64,000 nt of DNA from Anseranas semipalmata (Eukaryota; Chordata; Aves; Anseriformes; Anseranatidae): the NCBI GenBank assembly GCA_013399115.1, contig VXAA01001233.1:961023-1025022 (forward strand). The letters run 5' to 3'. Every line of letters starts with the position of its first letter. The first letter of the stretch is position 1. The notes beneath the pieces are model-generated. The model was not told where the DNA came from, ran no database searches, and was given only the letters and a program-made list of their open reading frames with translations. This document shows positions 37,001 through 45,600 of the stretch, one piece after another. A program made the position numbers and the translations under genes.

Positions 37001-39075
37001 GTCAAAAGCACACCTGAGGGGTGGATACAGCTTTTTAAGCTTTTATAATTTCATACTTGGCAAAGAAAAATGTCTTTGCTATGAACTGATAAAAATTTGT
37101 CATTTTTCAGCAGACAGCATTTAAATGAACAAGGCAGATACAAGTATGGACTTCACATTTAAAGCAGAGCATCACACTAGATACAGCTTTCTTGGACTTC
37201 ACATTTAGATTTAGAACCCCCCCCACACACACACAAAAAAAAAAATGCATATGAAACAGATAAAGTATTACCAAAAAAAACTCTATAAACTCAATTCAAG
37301 GGCCAAGATAAGGCCTGAGGTCTGTTGCTGCTAAATGTGTGGTTGGTTACAGTGCCTGTAAGATTTAGACAGAGGACCGTAAGGTGCTGCTAGTGAGTAC
37401 CAAGTGCACAAAAGGAGGGGAACTCTGGTTAACACAGATCTCTTCACCATTACCTTCTGAGCCCCAGAGATGGCCCTTGCTCAAGTCCATGCATTTAAGG
37501 GGAGAGCATCCTAGAAACTGAGAGAGGGCATTAATACCATTAACACTCTGGGATGTCTTTGCAGTTTGTAGCTGAATTATTGGAATAGCTGAATATTGCA
37601 CAGAGATGTAAATAAAGGCATTGTCTAGCTATCCGCGAACACCTCTTTTGGGCTCGGCAGGGAGCGGAATGGCTTAAAGAAACAGAACAGAACGATTGCA
37701 ACAGCAACACTCAAATAATACAGTAAGCTGACGCTAGACAAAAGCCACGGCTTGACATGAGCTACAGCATGCTCCCACACCTGGCTCGATGTGAATGCAG
37801 CCTTCCCCAGCACTAACGCCTTTGGTTCTTAAAGTTCTAGGAAACTCATTCAGATAATTGCTTTAATGATAGACATTAAACTGACCATAATATCTAACCA
37901 ACTCAGTGGATGCTAATGTAAGAATCCAAATAACGGTAACACAGCAGCCTACTGTGAGTAAGAATTTACTGACGTATACTATTATTACAAGCAACTGTAC
38001 CAAAGATATCATAGCAGTGAATTAAATTGCATTTCTAAAGTCCAGGAGTAAAAAAGTTAAAAAAACAAACAAACAAACAAACAAAAAAACACAAAGCTAG
38101 CCCCAAGAACTCCAGAAAGCACATTTAAATAGCAAGGGGAAAGAGGGAAACATTCCTCTCATTACATCAGAGAACATGTGAAAAAGATACAAGGTAAGAC
38201 TCTCCCCACCAAAATCCAGACATTGGTCATTAGCTCCCCCCCACCCCCAGCAGAGGATACTCCATTAAAACAATGGTAGTGAATTAACGAATAAAATACT
38301 TGCTGAGTGCCTTGGGCCCACACCTTTCTTTCATGGAACAGTGCAGGTATCTCTGCAAGATCGTCCCATTGCAATGGACGGACACAAAATTTGGTCTCCC
38401 CAACTAAACAAGGTATTTCCCTGTCCAGGTTTGATCTTTAGAAGTTCTCTGCAAAGGCTATAGATGTTCACCGAGATGGGCACCTCTGCCCAACCAGAAC
38501 CAGAGCTCGTTCATTTCATCAGATCCCTGGAGAGCTCTCAGATGTGTATTCTTGATTACTGGAGGTCCAGGCAAATGTGAACCTGTGATTTAGAGGTGAA
38601 GAGCTCTCTATCCCATTACCAGTCATAAAGACCATCTGGACCCCTGCTCCCTGATTAAAATAATAAAAAAAATGGTGCATGCAACGTGTCCTCTATCAGA
38701 ATTAATCCAACCCAGTTTGATGACTGCTTTTTTTTAGAGGCGAGGAAAGAAAAGTAATGATTCTAGTAAGCCATTTGGTCACACCTGGGGAAAGGACCGT
38801 GAAGCACTCCATCCATTTCACCTCCAGAACGATCTTTTCCTCTTCGGGGGCAAAACCGGGAGCCAACGCACGGACCCGGGAGCTGGATTCTTTTTTTATT
38901 GTTATTTTTGCAGCGCCCAACGCTCGGCTCCCCCCAGCCCCGGCTCACCTTCACCCACCCCAACAGCCCCCACCGGGGCGGAGGGGCCGCGGCCGGCCGG
39001 GACAAAGCGCTGCCGTTGTCCCCGCGCTGCCATTGTCCCCGCGCCCCGCCGCGGGCCCTTACCGGAGCTGTCCAT
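4390..39075 (-). CDS. DNAJC6: DNAJC6, putative tyrosine-protein phosphatase auxilin, complete (19 coding exons)
   Basis: Auxilin recruits Hsc70 through its J domain to strip clathrin from vesicles, mainly in neurons. Exons, 5' to 3': 39075-39063, 25864-25714, 24796-24747, 24640-24492, 20261-20139, 18714-18581, 17599-17405, 17011-16894, 15339-15260, 15082-14889, 14777-14697, 13839-13393, 12294-12142, 10788-10720, 9957-9823, 8347-8087, 7728-7583, 5572-5396, 4491-4390. They sum to 2,778 nt (925 residues; human isoform 913). Domains: PTEN-like phosphatase about 55-215 (HCMDGRAAS at 160-168), C2-like about 220-360, then a long disordered clathrin/AP2-binding part with DLL (498, 523), DLF (527), DPF (583, 609, 625, 684) and WDW (646), then the J domain about 860-925 with HPD at 889-891. 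All introns are GT-AG. No frameshift or stop was seen. The N-terminus MDSSG matches the bovine-type start. Confidence 0.96.
5396..5572 (-). CDS. DNAJC6: DNAJC6 coding exon 18 (J domain)
   Basis: The 59-codon exon encodes [20 protein letters not shown] and continues through [20 protein letters not shown]. The HPD tripeptide that stimulates Hsc70 ATPase is intact at residues 889-891. The acceptor is CTTCAG and the donor GTAAGA. Confidence 0.98.
7583..7728 (-). CDS. DNAJC6: DNAJC6 coding exon 17
   Basis: This exon encodes [20 protein letters not shown] and continues through [20 protein letters not shown] to KLK, the segment leading into the J domain. The acceptor is TTCAAG and the donor GTAAGC. 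Confidence 0.96.
8087..8347 (-). CDS. DNAJC6: DNAJC6 coding exon 16
   Basis: The 261-nt exon encodes [20 protein letters not shown] and continues through [18 protein letters not shown]. It is rich in Gln, Pro and Ser and strongly conserved with mammals. The acceptor is GTGCAG and the donor GTAAGC. Confidence 0.95.
9649..9663 (+). repeat. T homopolymer ending in an unresolved base
   Basis: A T run in DNAJC6 intron 15 is followed by a single N at 9663. It is probably a homopolymer-length ambiguity in the assembly. Confidence 0.7.
9823..9957 (-). CDS. DNAJC6: DNAJC6 coding exon 15
   Basis: This exon encodes [20 protein letters not shown] and continues through [12 protein letters not shown]. 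The acceptor TTTAAG sits 22 nt downstream of a run of 31 T (sense strand). The chosen donor is CAG|GTTTGC. An alternative GTTTAG six bases upstream would keep the frame and remove two residues, so the 3' edge is uncertain by 6 nt. Confidence 0.85.
9979..10009 (+). repeat. A31 homopolymer beside the exon 15 acceptor
   Basis: There are 31 consecutive A on the plus strand, so 31 U in the DNAJC6 pre-mRNA, ending 22 nt upstream of exon 15. The run effectively forms part of the polypyrimidine tract of intron 14. Confidence 0.85.
10720..10788 (-). CDS. DNAJC6: DNAJC6 coding exon 14
   Basis: The 69-nt exon encodes [20 protein letters not shown] followed by KP, and carries the WDW clathrin-binding motif (residues 646-648). 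The acceptor is GCTTAG and the donor GTATGT. Confidence 0.93.
12142..12294 (-). CDS. DNAJC6: DNAJC6 coding exon 13, with extra DPF motif
   Basis: The 153-nt exon encodes [20 protein letters not shown] and later [16 protein letters not shown], both matching mammals. It then continues SDPFHM before donor GTAAGA. The mammalian sequence goes from TVH straight to ASSTP, so the bird exon is six codons longer and gains a DPF (AP2 appendage) motif. The acceptor is TTACAG. Confidence 0.9.
13393..13839 (-). CDS. DNAJC6: DNAJC6 coding exon 12 (disordered clathrin/AP2-binding region)
   Basis: The largest exon (447 nt) contains [14 protein letters not shown], a [15 protein letters not shown] segment and SDLLNDLFG. 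These are clathrin-box-like and DLL/DLF motifs. Ser, Pro and Gly dominate, as expected of the disordered middle of auxilin. The acceptor is ATTTAG and the donor GTAATG. Confidence 0.94.
14697..14777 (-). CDS. DNAJC6: DNAJC6 coding exon 11
   Basis: The 81-nt exon encodes [20 protein letters not shown] and then SSLSWQ. It aligns with mammalian QAPIDIPPDNPRHYGQSGFF. The acceptor is CTACAG and the donor GTATGC. Confidence 0.92.
14889..15082 (-). CDS. DNAJC6: DNAJC6 coding exon 10
   Basis: This exon encodes [20 protein letters not shown] and continues through [19 protein letters not shown], the end of the C2-like domain and the start of the linker. The donor is GTAAGA and the acceptor ATTTAG. Confidence 0.95.
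15260..15339 (-). CDS. DNAJC6: DNAJC6 coding exon 9
   Basis: The 80-nt exon encodes [20 protein letters not shown] and continues to LKFT of the C2-like domain. The acceptor is TTCCAG and the donor GTGAGT. Confidence 0.94.
16894..17011 (-). CDS. DNAJC6: DNAJC6 coding exon 8
   Basis: This exon encodes [20 protein letters not shown] and continues to [10 protein letters not shown] of the C2-like domain. The first base completes the Lys codon of exon 7. The donor is GTAGGA. Confidence 0.94.
17405..17599 (-). CDS. DNAJC6: DNAJC6 coding exon 7
   Basis: This exon encodes [20 protein letters not shown] and continues through [19 protein letters not shown] to EYERM, linking the phosphatase-like and C2-like domains. 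The acceptor is CTGCAG and the donor GTGAGT. Confidence 0.95.
18581..18714 (-). CDS. DNAJC6: DNAJC6 coding exon 6
   Basis: This exon encodes [20 protein letters not shown] and continues to [13 protein letters not shown]. The expected catalytic Arg six residues after the Cys is Ala, as in other auxilins, so the domain should be catalytically dead. It is the most diverged phosphatase-domain exon (for example IVLWPSHRR against mammalian IGLSPSHRR), but it is open throughout. The acceptor is TAACAG and the donor GTAGAG. Confidence 0.9.
20139..20261 (-). CDS. DNAJC6: DNAJC6 coding exon 5 (start of the phosphatase signature)
   Basis: The 41-codon exon starts [17 protein letters not shown] and ends VCVIHCM. 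It carries the Cys of the CX5R-type loop, which is completed by exon 6. The acceptor is CTGTAG and the donor GTAAGT. Confidence 0.95.
23848..23892. repeat. three copies of CTGAAGGATCC
   Basis: The core CTGAAGGATCC occurs three times within about 45 bp of DNAJC6 intron 4, spaced about 16-17 bp apart. Two copies extend into the palindrome AAGGATCCTT. It looks like a small local duplication. Confidence 0.6.
24492..24640 (-). CDS. DNAJC6: DNAJC6 coding exon 4
   Basis: The 149-nt exon encodes [20 protein letters not shown] and continues to SAKFHNR within the phosphatase-like domain. The donor is GTGAGT and the acceptor TTCTAG. Confidence 0.95.
24747..24796 (-). CDS. DNAJC6: DNAJC6 coding exon 3
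   Basis: The 50-nt exon encodes [16 protein letters not shown], the start of the PTEN-like domain. The acceptor is TTTTAG and the donor GTAAGT. Its edges complete Ser55 and the Val before MSFP. Confidence 0.94.
25042..25063 (+). repeat. A22 homopolymer
   Basis: Twenty-two consecutive A lie in DNAJC6 intron 2. Confidence 0.85.
25714..25864 (-). CDS. DNAJC6: DNAJC6 coding exon 2
   Basis: This exon encodes [20 protein letters not shown] and continues through the repeated [13 protein letters not shown] helix to QSVA. It is nearly identical to the mammalian auxilin N-terminus. The donor is GTATGG and the acceptor TTGAAG. Confidence 0.95.
27847..27867 (+). repeat. A21 homopolymer
   Basis: Twenty-one consecutive A lie in DNAJC6 intron 1. 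Confidence 0.85.
31221..31240 (+). repeat. T20 homopolymer
   Basis: Twenty consecutive T follow a short TTG-rich stretch in DNAJC6 intron 1. Confidence 0.85.
32880..33003 (-). mobile_element. CR1 LINE fragment, 3' end, minus orientation
   Basis: The plus strand reads AGAATCACAGAATGG, then GGTTGGAATGGACCTCAAAG, then CATCCAGCCTGGCC. This is the reverse complement of the 3' end of avian CR1. About 124 bp remain. The element is heavily 5' truncated and keeps only one or two units of the terminal octamer repeat. Confidence 0.9.
33311..33347. repeat. TTG-rich simple repeat
   Basis: Two blocks of TTG trinucleotides are separated by a short T-rich spacer in DNAJC6 intron 1, between the CR1 fragments. 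Confidence 0.6.
33605..33872 (+). mobile_element. CR1 LINE fragment, 3' end, plus orientation
   Basis: Recognisable CR1 blocks are GGTTTTAAACTGAGAAGG, AGAAATTCTTCCCCATGAGA, GGCCAGGCTGGATGGGGCTT and GGTCCCTTCCAACCCAAACC, ending in ATTCTGTGAGTCTATGA, the degenerate octamer tail. It is 5' truncated; the left edge is approximate. The long minus-strand open frame across it is not a gene. Confidence 0.92.
38061..38085. repeat. CAAA microsatellite
   Basis: About five tandem CAAA units are flanked by A runs near the 5' end of DNAJC6 intron 1. Confidence 0.7.
39063..39075 (-). CDS. DNAJC6: DNAJC6 coding exon 1
   Basis: The 13-nt coding segment encodes MDSS plus the first base of Gly5, then donor GTAAGG. 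The ATG has a strong context (ACC before, G after). The 5' UTR runs rightwards through a CAG run into an assembly gap. It lies in the CpG island, 13.2 kb from exon 2. Confidence 0.88.
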
Positions 39076-39096
39076 GGTGCTGCCGTCGGCGCGGTG

Positions 39097-39114
39097 CTGC
39101 TGCTGCTGCTGCTG
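39097..39114 (-). repeat. DNAJC6: (CAG)6 run in the DNAJC6 5' UTR
   Basis: The plus strand has six CTG units, so the transcript has six CAG, 21 nt upstream of the ATG. The run sits 15 bp from the assembly gap, so flanking repeat length is unknown. Confidence 0.8.
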
Positions 39115-39129
39115 CGGCTGCCGCGCGGG

Positions 39130-39204
39130 NNNNNNNNNNNNNNNNNNNNNNNNNNNNNNNNNNNNNNNNNNNNNNNNNNNNNNNNNNNNNNNNNNNNNNN
39201 NNNN
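39130..39204. other. assembly gap (75 N)
   Basis: A run of N in the DNAJC6 5' UTR/promoter CpG island. The gap length may be nominal. Confidence 0.99.
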
Positions 39205-39600
39205 CCCGGAAGCACTCGGCGGGGCGCGACGCGCTCCGGCCCCCGCGGATGGCGGCGGCGTTGGCGGGGCGCGGGTTCGGAGGCTCCGCACCGCGGGGCT
39301 CTCCCAGAAGGGGGCCCCCGGGCCGGGGGGCTCTGCAACGAGCCCTGCCGAGGGGGCACCGGAGAGGAGCCACCGCCGGTACCGCTCCGGCCTTGCGGTC
39401 GGGCCTCGCCGGCGCGGTCGCGGCTCCTCGCGTAAACGGGCCTCGGGCCAACCCCGAGCGCCGCTGCGAGCAGCCGCCGAGCCGCGCCTCGCTCTGCGCC
39501 ACCGGGTCGGAACTTCGCGGTACCGGGAGCGGGGGAGCCGAGGGGTGCTCCGCGGGGAGAGACCGCTGCCAACTCCTCTAAATCGAGTTCTCTTTAATTT

Positions 39601-42600
39601 AAGGAAAGATAAGGGGGGGGGAAGTTGTAGCATCCAGACGCGACAGCTACGCCTTTGGTCTCTTACAGAAAGGACACAAAGCACTCTGCTTAGAAAAAAT
39701 AGCGGGGTTGCTTCTAAAGCAGTAACATCACTGAGCACCTCTGTAGCACTAACCATAACTTGAAATATTGCTGATGCTTAGCTTAAACTTTCCTTTCCCA
39801 CTGCAGGGCAGTGGGCATCTGGTACAGCCATACCTCACCGTGCGTGATTGTTTATATAACTCCTGCAATTTTACATTACACTGCAGACAAGGTACATCTG
39901 TGACCCAGAATTTTCTCAGAAAAATCCAAGCAGATTTACAAGCAACAAACTAAAATGAATTAACGTGACGCAACTGGTTCATGGTAACAGCTTGAACTCA
40001 AGGTTAGAAATGTGTATTTGCTACCCACTCATTAGTGGGCTGTTAATGCATTGCTCTGCACAGAGCCATGCCCACCAGTAGGAATGTGTCCCCCTCCCTC
40101 ACGCTGCCCATTTACAGCAACCTAGTAAAGAAAAAATAAAAGCGTAGGTACTTCTTGAGGGATCATATCTGTGAGTCTGTCCTCGTCAACCAGGGATACA
40201 GCAATTCCTCCTGCATTTTAGTGTTAAAATGGGGAATTCAGGGGAGGAGGGGGAATCAAGACGGATTCTCCTTTATTTTGCTCACTGAGATAACGGCCCA
40301 CCAGTGAAGAAGCAAAACCAGGCTCTTCAGTGAGGAGCACACCTTAAGGCTACGTAAGGCCACCACAGCACTCAGACATGCTCATACTGGAGGGAACGAG
40401 CTGGGGAGCCTGGCACAACACACAACCTACACAGCCTAACCCCCATGTTAAGCTGTCACCTGTGCTCGCTAGCCTCTTCTGTGGCCTTTATCCATCAGCT
40501 CAAGCTCAGCTTAGACAACACCATACCCTGAATCCATACGATACCTCTCACAGGTGAGCAGCAGGAGTCTGTTGTAAAGGATTATCTGCATTATGCAGAT
40601 AAAGGGAAGTCCTACCAAAAATATTCTTATGGAAAAAGCGTTCAAGCAAGAGGAAAGGCTCACTAGCAGGAATCATAGCTCACTCTTCTCCAAGTACCAG
40701 AGCCATTGCTGAATTTGTACTTCCTCCAGTCTCATTGTCACTTCCCGCTGGAGCCTCATGGCACATCTTCAGCCCAACGTTTCCTACCCAATGCTGATGT
40801 TGCTGTCACATCTGCAGCAGGCAGACTACAGTCCTATTTAGAAAGCAAAACACAATTCTCTTTGTGGAATCCATTATTAATTCCTCTTTCCAGATTTGTC
40901 CCAGAGTTTGGGGGACCATAGCTGTCTTTCTCACAAGGATTCCCAAAAGGGAATCACCACAGTGCCCTGAAGCTCCAGGCCTGGGCAAAGAGGGCTCTGC
41001 AGAGCATCAGTGCAGGCACGGAGCAGGAACAGTGCAGCCTCCCCAGGGCACAGTGGGGCAGAGGAGAGATGAGTCAACTGATTTCAAAGCCCCCTCCTTG
41101 CTTGCAATTACTGGTTCTACTGAGCAAAGAGAGCACTTGGTGGGATTAGGGGAACACATTGTGTGGGATTTGGTTGAGGCTGCATGGATCCACACATTTT
41201 CCAGCCCTATGGGAAGCTTAACCAAAGAGAACGTATAATGTAATATCCCTTCCTCCCCCGATTCTCCCCTTAAGCTGGGCTAGTGAATGGTCATATGATT
41301 TCTCCCTTTTGGAGGTCTACAGCATAGAGAATTGTATATACAAAAAAAAATAAATTGCAGATGACTTTCAAAAATTAGAGCAAAAAAAAAAGTTCCAGGG
41401 AAACAGCTACTTAGAAAAATTCATTAACATCTTTGAAGGTTTATTGAGTCATGGCTAATGATACTACAAAAAAATATAGATGTTTTTATAATGTATGAAT
41501 GGTAAGGCTGGCAGGTGCCATCAGGACTGTGGGAGATGTTAACGACACACTAAGGAGGACTGTGTCTTGCTCAAGACTCAGAAGATACAACTCCCTCCCC
41601 ACTGCTGACCTTGCAAAGGTCAATTGATTTGCCCAGCCTCTAACGCTGTCTGCTCCTCCATCTGGGCTGCAGCCTCTCCTGGGCAGAAGTCTCTTGCAGT
41701 AGCTGTAATCAAGCACCAAATATATGGAGATATCATTTCATTTTTTCACCTCTCCCCCAACTAGATGCAGAGTTAAGGTGAAACATTAAACTCTTAATTC
41801 TTCATGAACACAATCAAACTGTGCAGTGCTGTAAGAACTATCGCTTGAAAATTAATTTACTACCTGGGGCAATACCTTTAAAATTCAATGAGCTAAACAT
41901 TTTTTTCAAAGTTATTCCACTACACACAATGAACTCGCTCTGCACAGAATGTTTCTGCAAGAAGTCCAAAACCAGCTGTGTGTACGTAGGTAACTGTACG
42001 GGCAGTACCGGCTGGGCTGTACTATGGGGGCTGCTCTCGCTCCTGTAAGATGCATGCATTGTTAAGCAAAGCAAGACTTGCTCAAGCAGCTTAATTCCTC
42101 ATACCTCACGTAGCTGGTCCTGTTAACAACATTCACGCTACCTCAGAAAGTGAAATCAAGCAAAACATCACTTGTTCCTTGGAAATTCACATTTGAAAGT
42201 TTCCCTTTATCTTACCTCAAAAAAAGACCTGGAGACCACCAATTATCTCCACGCTATCACTGACCATAAATAATGCGCAGAGCTCATACCCATTACTAGA
42301 TTTTGTACTTCCATTTCCAAAAGCACCTAATGCTGCTGCATGGGGCAGCTTGTTCTCTCTGCAACTCAAGGTGCAGTAATTTCTTCTTTCCATTCTCTTG
42401 GTGCTTACATGCACTGCCTTCCTTGCAGTGGGACCCTGGGCCACCACTACATGCTATAGAGAATTAACATTTTTACCTTCTCCCTCTTCAAAGCACTCAA
42501 ATCCTAATCAAACCACTTAATTCACAGACTCCCAGATTTAATCTCCCTCTAACAGTCCTGTAACAAGTACTGTATAAAATGGGCTTTCTGGGAGGAAGAG

Positions 42601-45600
42601 AACAACAACAAAAAACACTGTAAGCTCATTTAATTCTGCTTACCTTCCCTGCAACTTTGCAAGGAGCACTCATGGAATTCAGCCATGGTTATGTTTTGGA
42701 GAACCCTTCAGGAACCCACCCCACCACCTTATCAAGAATTTGAGCTACGTTCCATGAGTCAGCCCACCAGTGCCAGGAGGCATAACACCTGTGTAAATCA
42801 AAGCAGCTTGATGAATTTTTGACATTAAAAACAAAAAAAGACAGCCACCACCACCTTTTTGTGTCTATTAAGTACCTGGATCTATAGCACAGCCATTACT
42901 GAACACATTAGGTAGCAGGGCATTGCTTGTATTTTCAGTCTGAGATTTTGATGTTTAATCTAATTAGTCTTCAAGATTTGGTGCAGTAAAGGCATCTTCC
43001 CTGCCCTAGAAACTGATTTGGTACAGACCTGACAACTGCATCTATCCCAGCATCACATTTACCCTCAGAAGCCCCCCCATTGTGATAGAAATATAGGACC
43101 AAACCCAAAAAATAACCCTTCCCCAGCCATGTGCATAGCCACAGGGTTACAACCCTGCTCACAGCAGCTCAGCCCCACCGGGTAGGGAAGAGCACACTCC
43201 ACGCGGGTTAGCTTTGACCCTAGAATCTATGGCACTCTTTCAGCAGAAGAGCAAGAGTATCACCATATTTTTCTGTTAGACCTTTCCTCCTGGACCTGCC
43301 CCATAGAAATTTTACTCTGGCAAAGTGTCCATGCACTTACTCTTAGGAGAAGGGTCTGTCCCACCACCCTCCACCCCAGGGAGGGCTCCAGCACACCCAA
43401 GCTCTCCCCAGCTGCCAGCATTTTAAATAAGAGCCACTTGTTTAACTCTGGTTAAGCAAATCTGATTGAATTGATCAAAGCCAGCAGGCTCCTGTCTGGG
43501 CCAGGTCTGCCTCAGTTCCCATCAGCAAGCAGCGCAGGTGAACTAGAAGAAATAATGCCACTGCATTTTGGGTTGTTACTGCTGCAGATGAAGAATATAT
43601 TAATGTTTCCATTTTACTTTTGGCCTGGTGCATTCAAACATAAAACCAAGATCTCAAAACTTAAGCCATACAACATAATTCAAATTCGGCTTGAAGAAAT
43701 TGTTACCTCTTGATTACACCTGCATACACCTCCATTCAGCTCACCTGCTTCTTGTCACCTTAAGAGAGTATTGCACTTCCCTCCTGATGGAGGCTCAGTG
43801 CAGTGAGGAACAACAGGACAGCTATGGTAAGAGTCAAAGCAATTCCACATCAGAAAAGGGTTGCAGGTTTTCGTGTGTGTGTTTTTTTAAAGACCTCACG
43901 GATTCAGAAACCTTAACAGCTAGCCAATGTCAACAAGAGGCTACATGATACAGCCCTTTTCACTTCTTGGCCTAAGAAAAACAGAACCAAAATACCTCGT
44001 CCTATCTCCCCATCAATATGGCAATTGTCAAATCAGTTTCAACTTTTGCAAGAGGCAACAAGTAAACGTTTACAGGTACAGCCAAAGGGGTTTACCTTAC
44101 TGCCCATCTAAGAGACCAACTTAGAAAAAACAGTGTCTCTTAAACAACGTTCTCTAAAAACAGCCAGGTCCTCACTAGGGGACTACCTTGGCCTCAGGGT
44201 GAGTCCTACCTGCTTATGGTTTCAGCCAGACCCTCCCTCTCTCCAGCAGGAGCCTTCCCGTGATCGTGTGTCTTATCTGCAGGCACCAGGCTCTGGTCTT
44301 GCAGGCTCTGAATTGATTGAGGCGATCAGGGAGGATGAGGAAGGGTTTCTTTCCTGACAGCTCACTGTCAGAGCAACTATGGCAGCTGCCAAAATAAAGC
44401 CACAGGAGCCATCCTGTTGCAATTCACACGAACAAACTCTTTGTATCTTCATGCTCAGATTTAAGGTGTGAGATGTGGCTCCAGCACAAAGGACTTTGGG
44501 GCATGAGTGACGGGTACAGCGAGGGTGACGCTCCCTGCCCTCACATCTGGAGGCTTCATTCATTAATTGTGCAGTGCCATGCACTGGCCAGGAGCACTGC
44601 TTCCCCTGCACTACTCCAGGCACAGGCACGTGATAGCACGATGGGTACAGGCTCTTGGTACTGAGCCAGAAATGCGATTTTGGAGCAGTATCAGGACTTC
44701 TACTGAGGATAAATACGGGATATTTGGACTGGAGTCAAGGACAGCCGTGTGGTTCCTTTTTTTGTATGTGGCTATGGGAATAGCTTGTCCACGCCTGGAT
44801 TTGCTGGAGAAATAAGGAGCTACTCGGCAGCAGCTATTCAGGGCAGCATAGCATGTTACCACTGCGGGACGCACTTTGCCACAGGCAGATCGAGCTGCAT
44901 TTTTTAGGGATGCAGGTAGAGAGAGGGGAGTCAGACGATCTAATCCTTTGTGAGCCCCTTCTGATATTTAGGAACCTCTGAACTGGTCATTCCTGTCTTG
45001 TTCATCTCAAATGAAAAGTACATGTGGCCCTGAGAAAGCTCCAGCTTTGTTTCTAAGTGTAGACACGGGGCTTAGCAATGAAACTTTTGCTTTCCTGCAT
45101 CCAGGGAAGCCTGGAGCCTCTGCTGTAGCTAAACCTAGCTGGAATACTCAGAGCCTTGGTGGCTGGAGCCAGATGAATACTGAAGCACATATTCACAAAC
45201 ATTTGTCAAGTAATGGCAGTAATGTCATTTCAGAGGTGTTCATGGTCCTTATACAAGCATCTGTAGAAGGAAACTCCAGTTGCCAGGAGTGCTGATGGCA
45301 AAAAAAAGCATCAGCAACGCTCGCACAAAAACATTCATTCTGGTCATAGCACCAGAACTTGAGGATAATCATCCTGAGGGCATCTGGGGAGATTGGGACT
45401 GACAGCCTCACCGTGAGCATCACCAGGAACCTTGGCAAGCAACTTCCACAGCAGTTGTGTTTGCCTCGCGTGTCTGCCAAAGCAACTGGGGCACGCGGTG
45501 AGCTTGCGCATCTGCAAGACGGTGCACAGAAAGGAAGGAAAAAAGTGGCTTAGAAAAGTTGTTCTGAAAGAAAAACTAAACCTTACCAGGGAGCCAAAAA

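Larger units (their letters stand above)
25865..39062 (-). other. DNAJC6: DNAJC6 intron 1 (13.2 kb)
   Basis: This is the long first intron between the CpG-island exon and exon 2. It contains two CR1 fragments in opposite orientation (about 32.9 and 33.7 kb), A21 at 27847-27867, T20 at 31221-31240, a TTG-rich stretch at 33311-33347 and a CAAA microsatellite at 38061-38085. I looked for the alternative mammalian first exon (MKDSENKG) and did not find it. No other gene was recognised. Confidence 0.75.
38900..39600 (-). promoter_or_regulatory. DNAJC6: DNAJC6 promoter CpG island and 5' UTR
   Basis: This dense CpG, GC-rich block surrounds exon 1. The 5' UTR and transcription start should lie between 39076 and about 39600, partly inside the gap 39130-39204. 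The open frames on both strands through here only reflect low AT content and the N run. Confidence 0.75.

Noticed and set aside
38310..38340. Possible alternative DNAJC6 first exon starting MKE
   Set aside because: The reading ATGAAAGAAAG before GTGTGG ends in the wrong phase to join exon 2 and the donor is weak.
38757..39763. Long open frames on both strands across the DNAJC6 CpG island
   Set aside because: They run through 75 N translated as X and depend on low stop-codon frequency in GC-rich DNA. Only the 13-nt exon 1 on the minus strand is supported.
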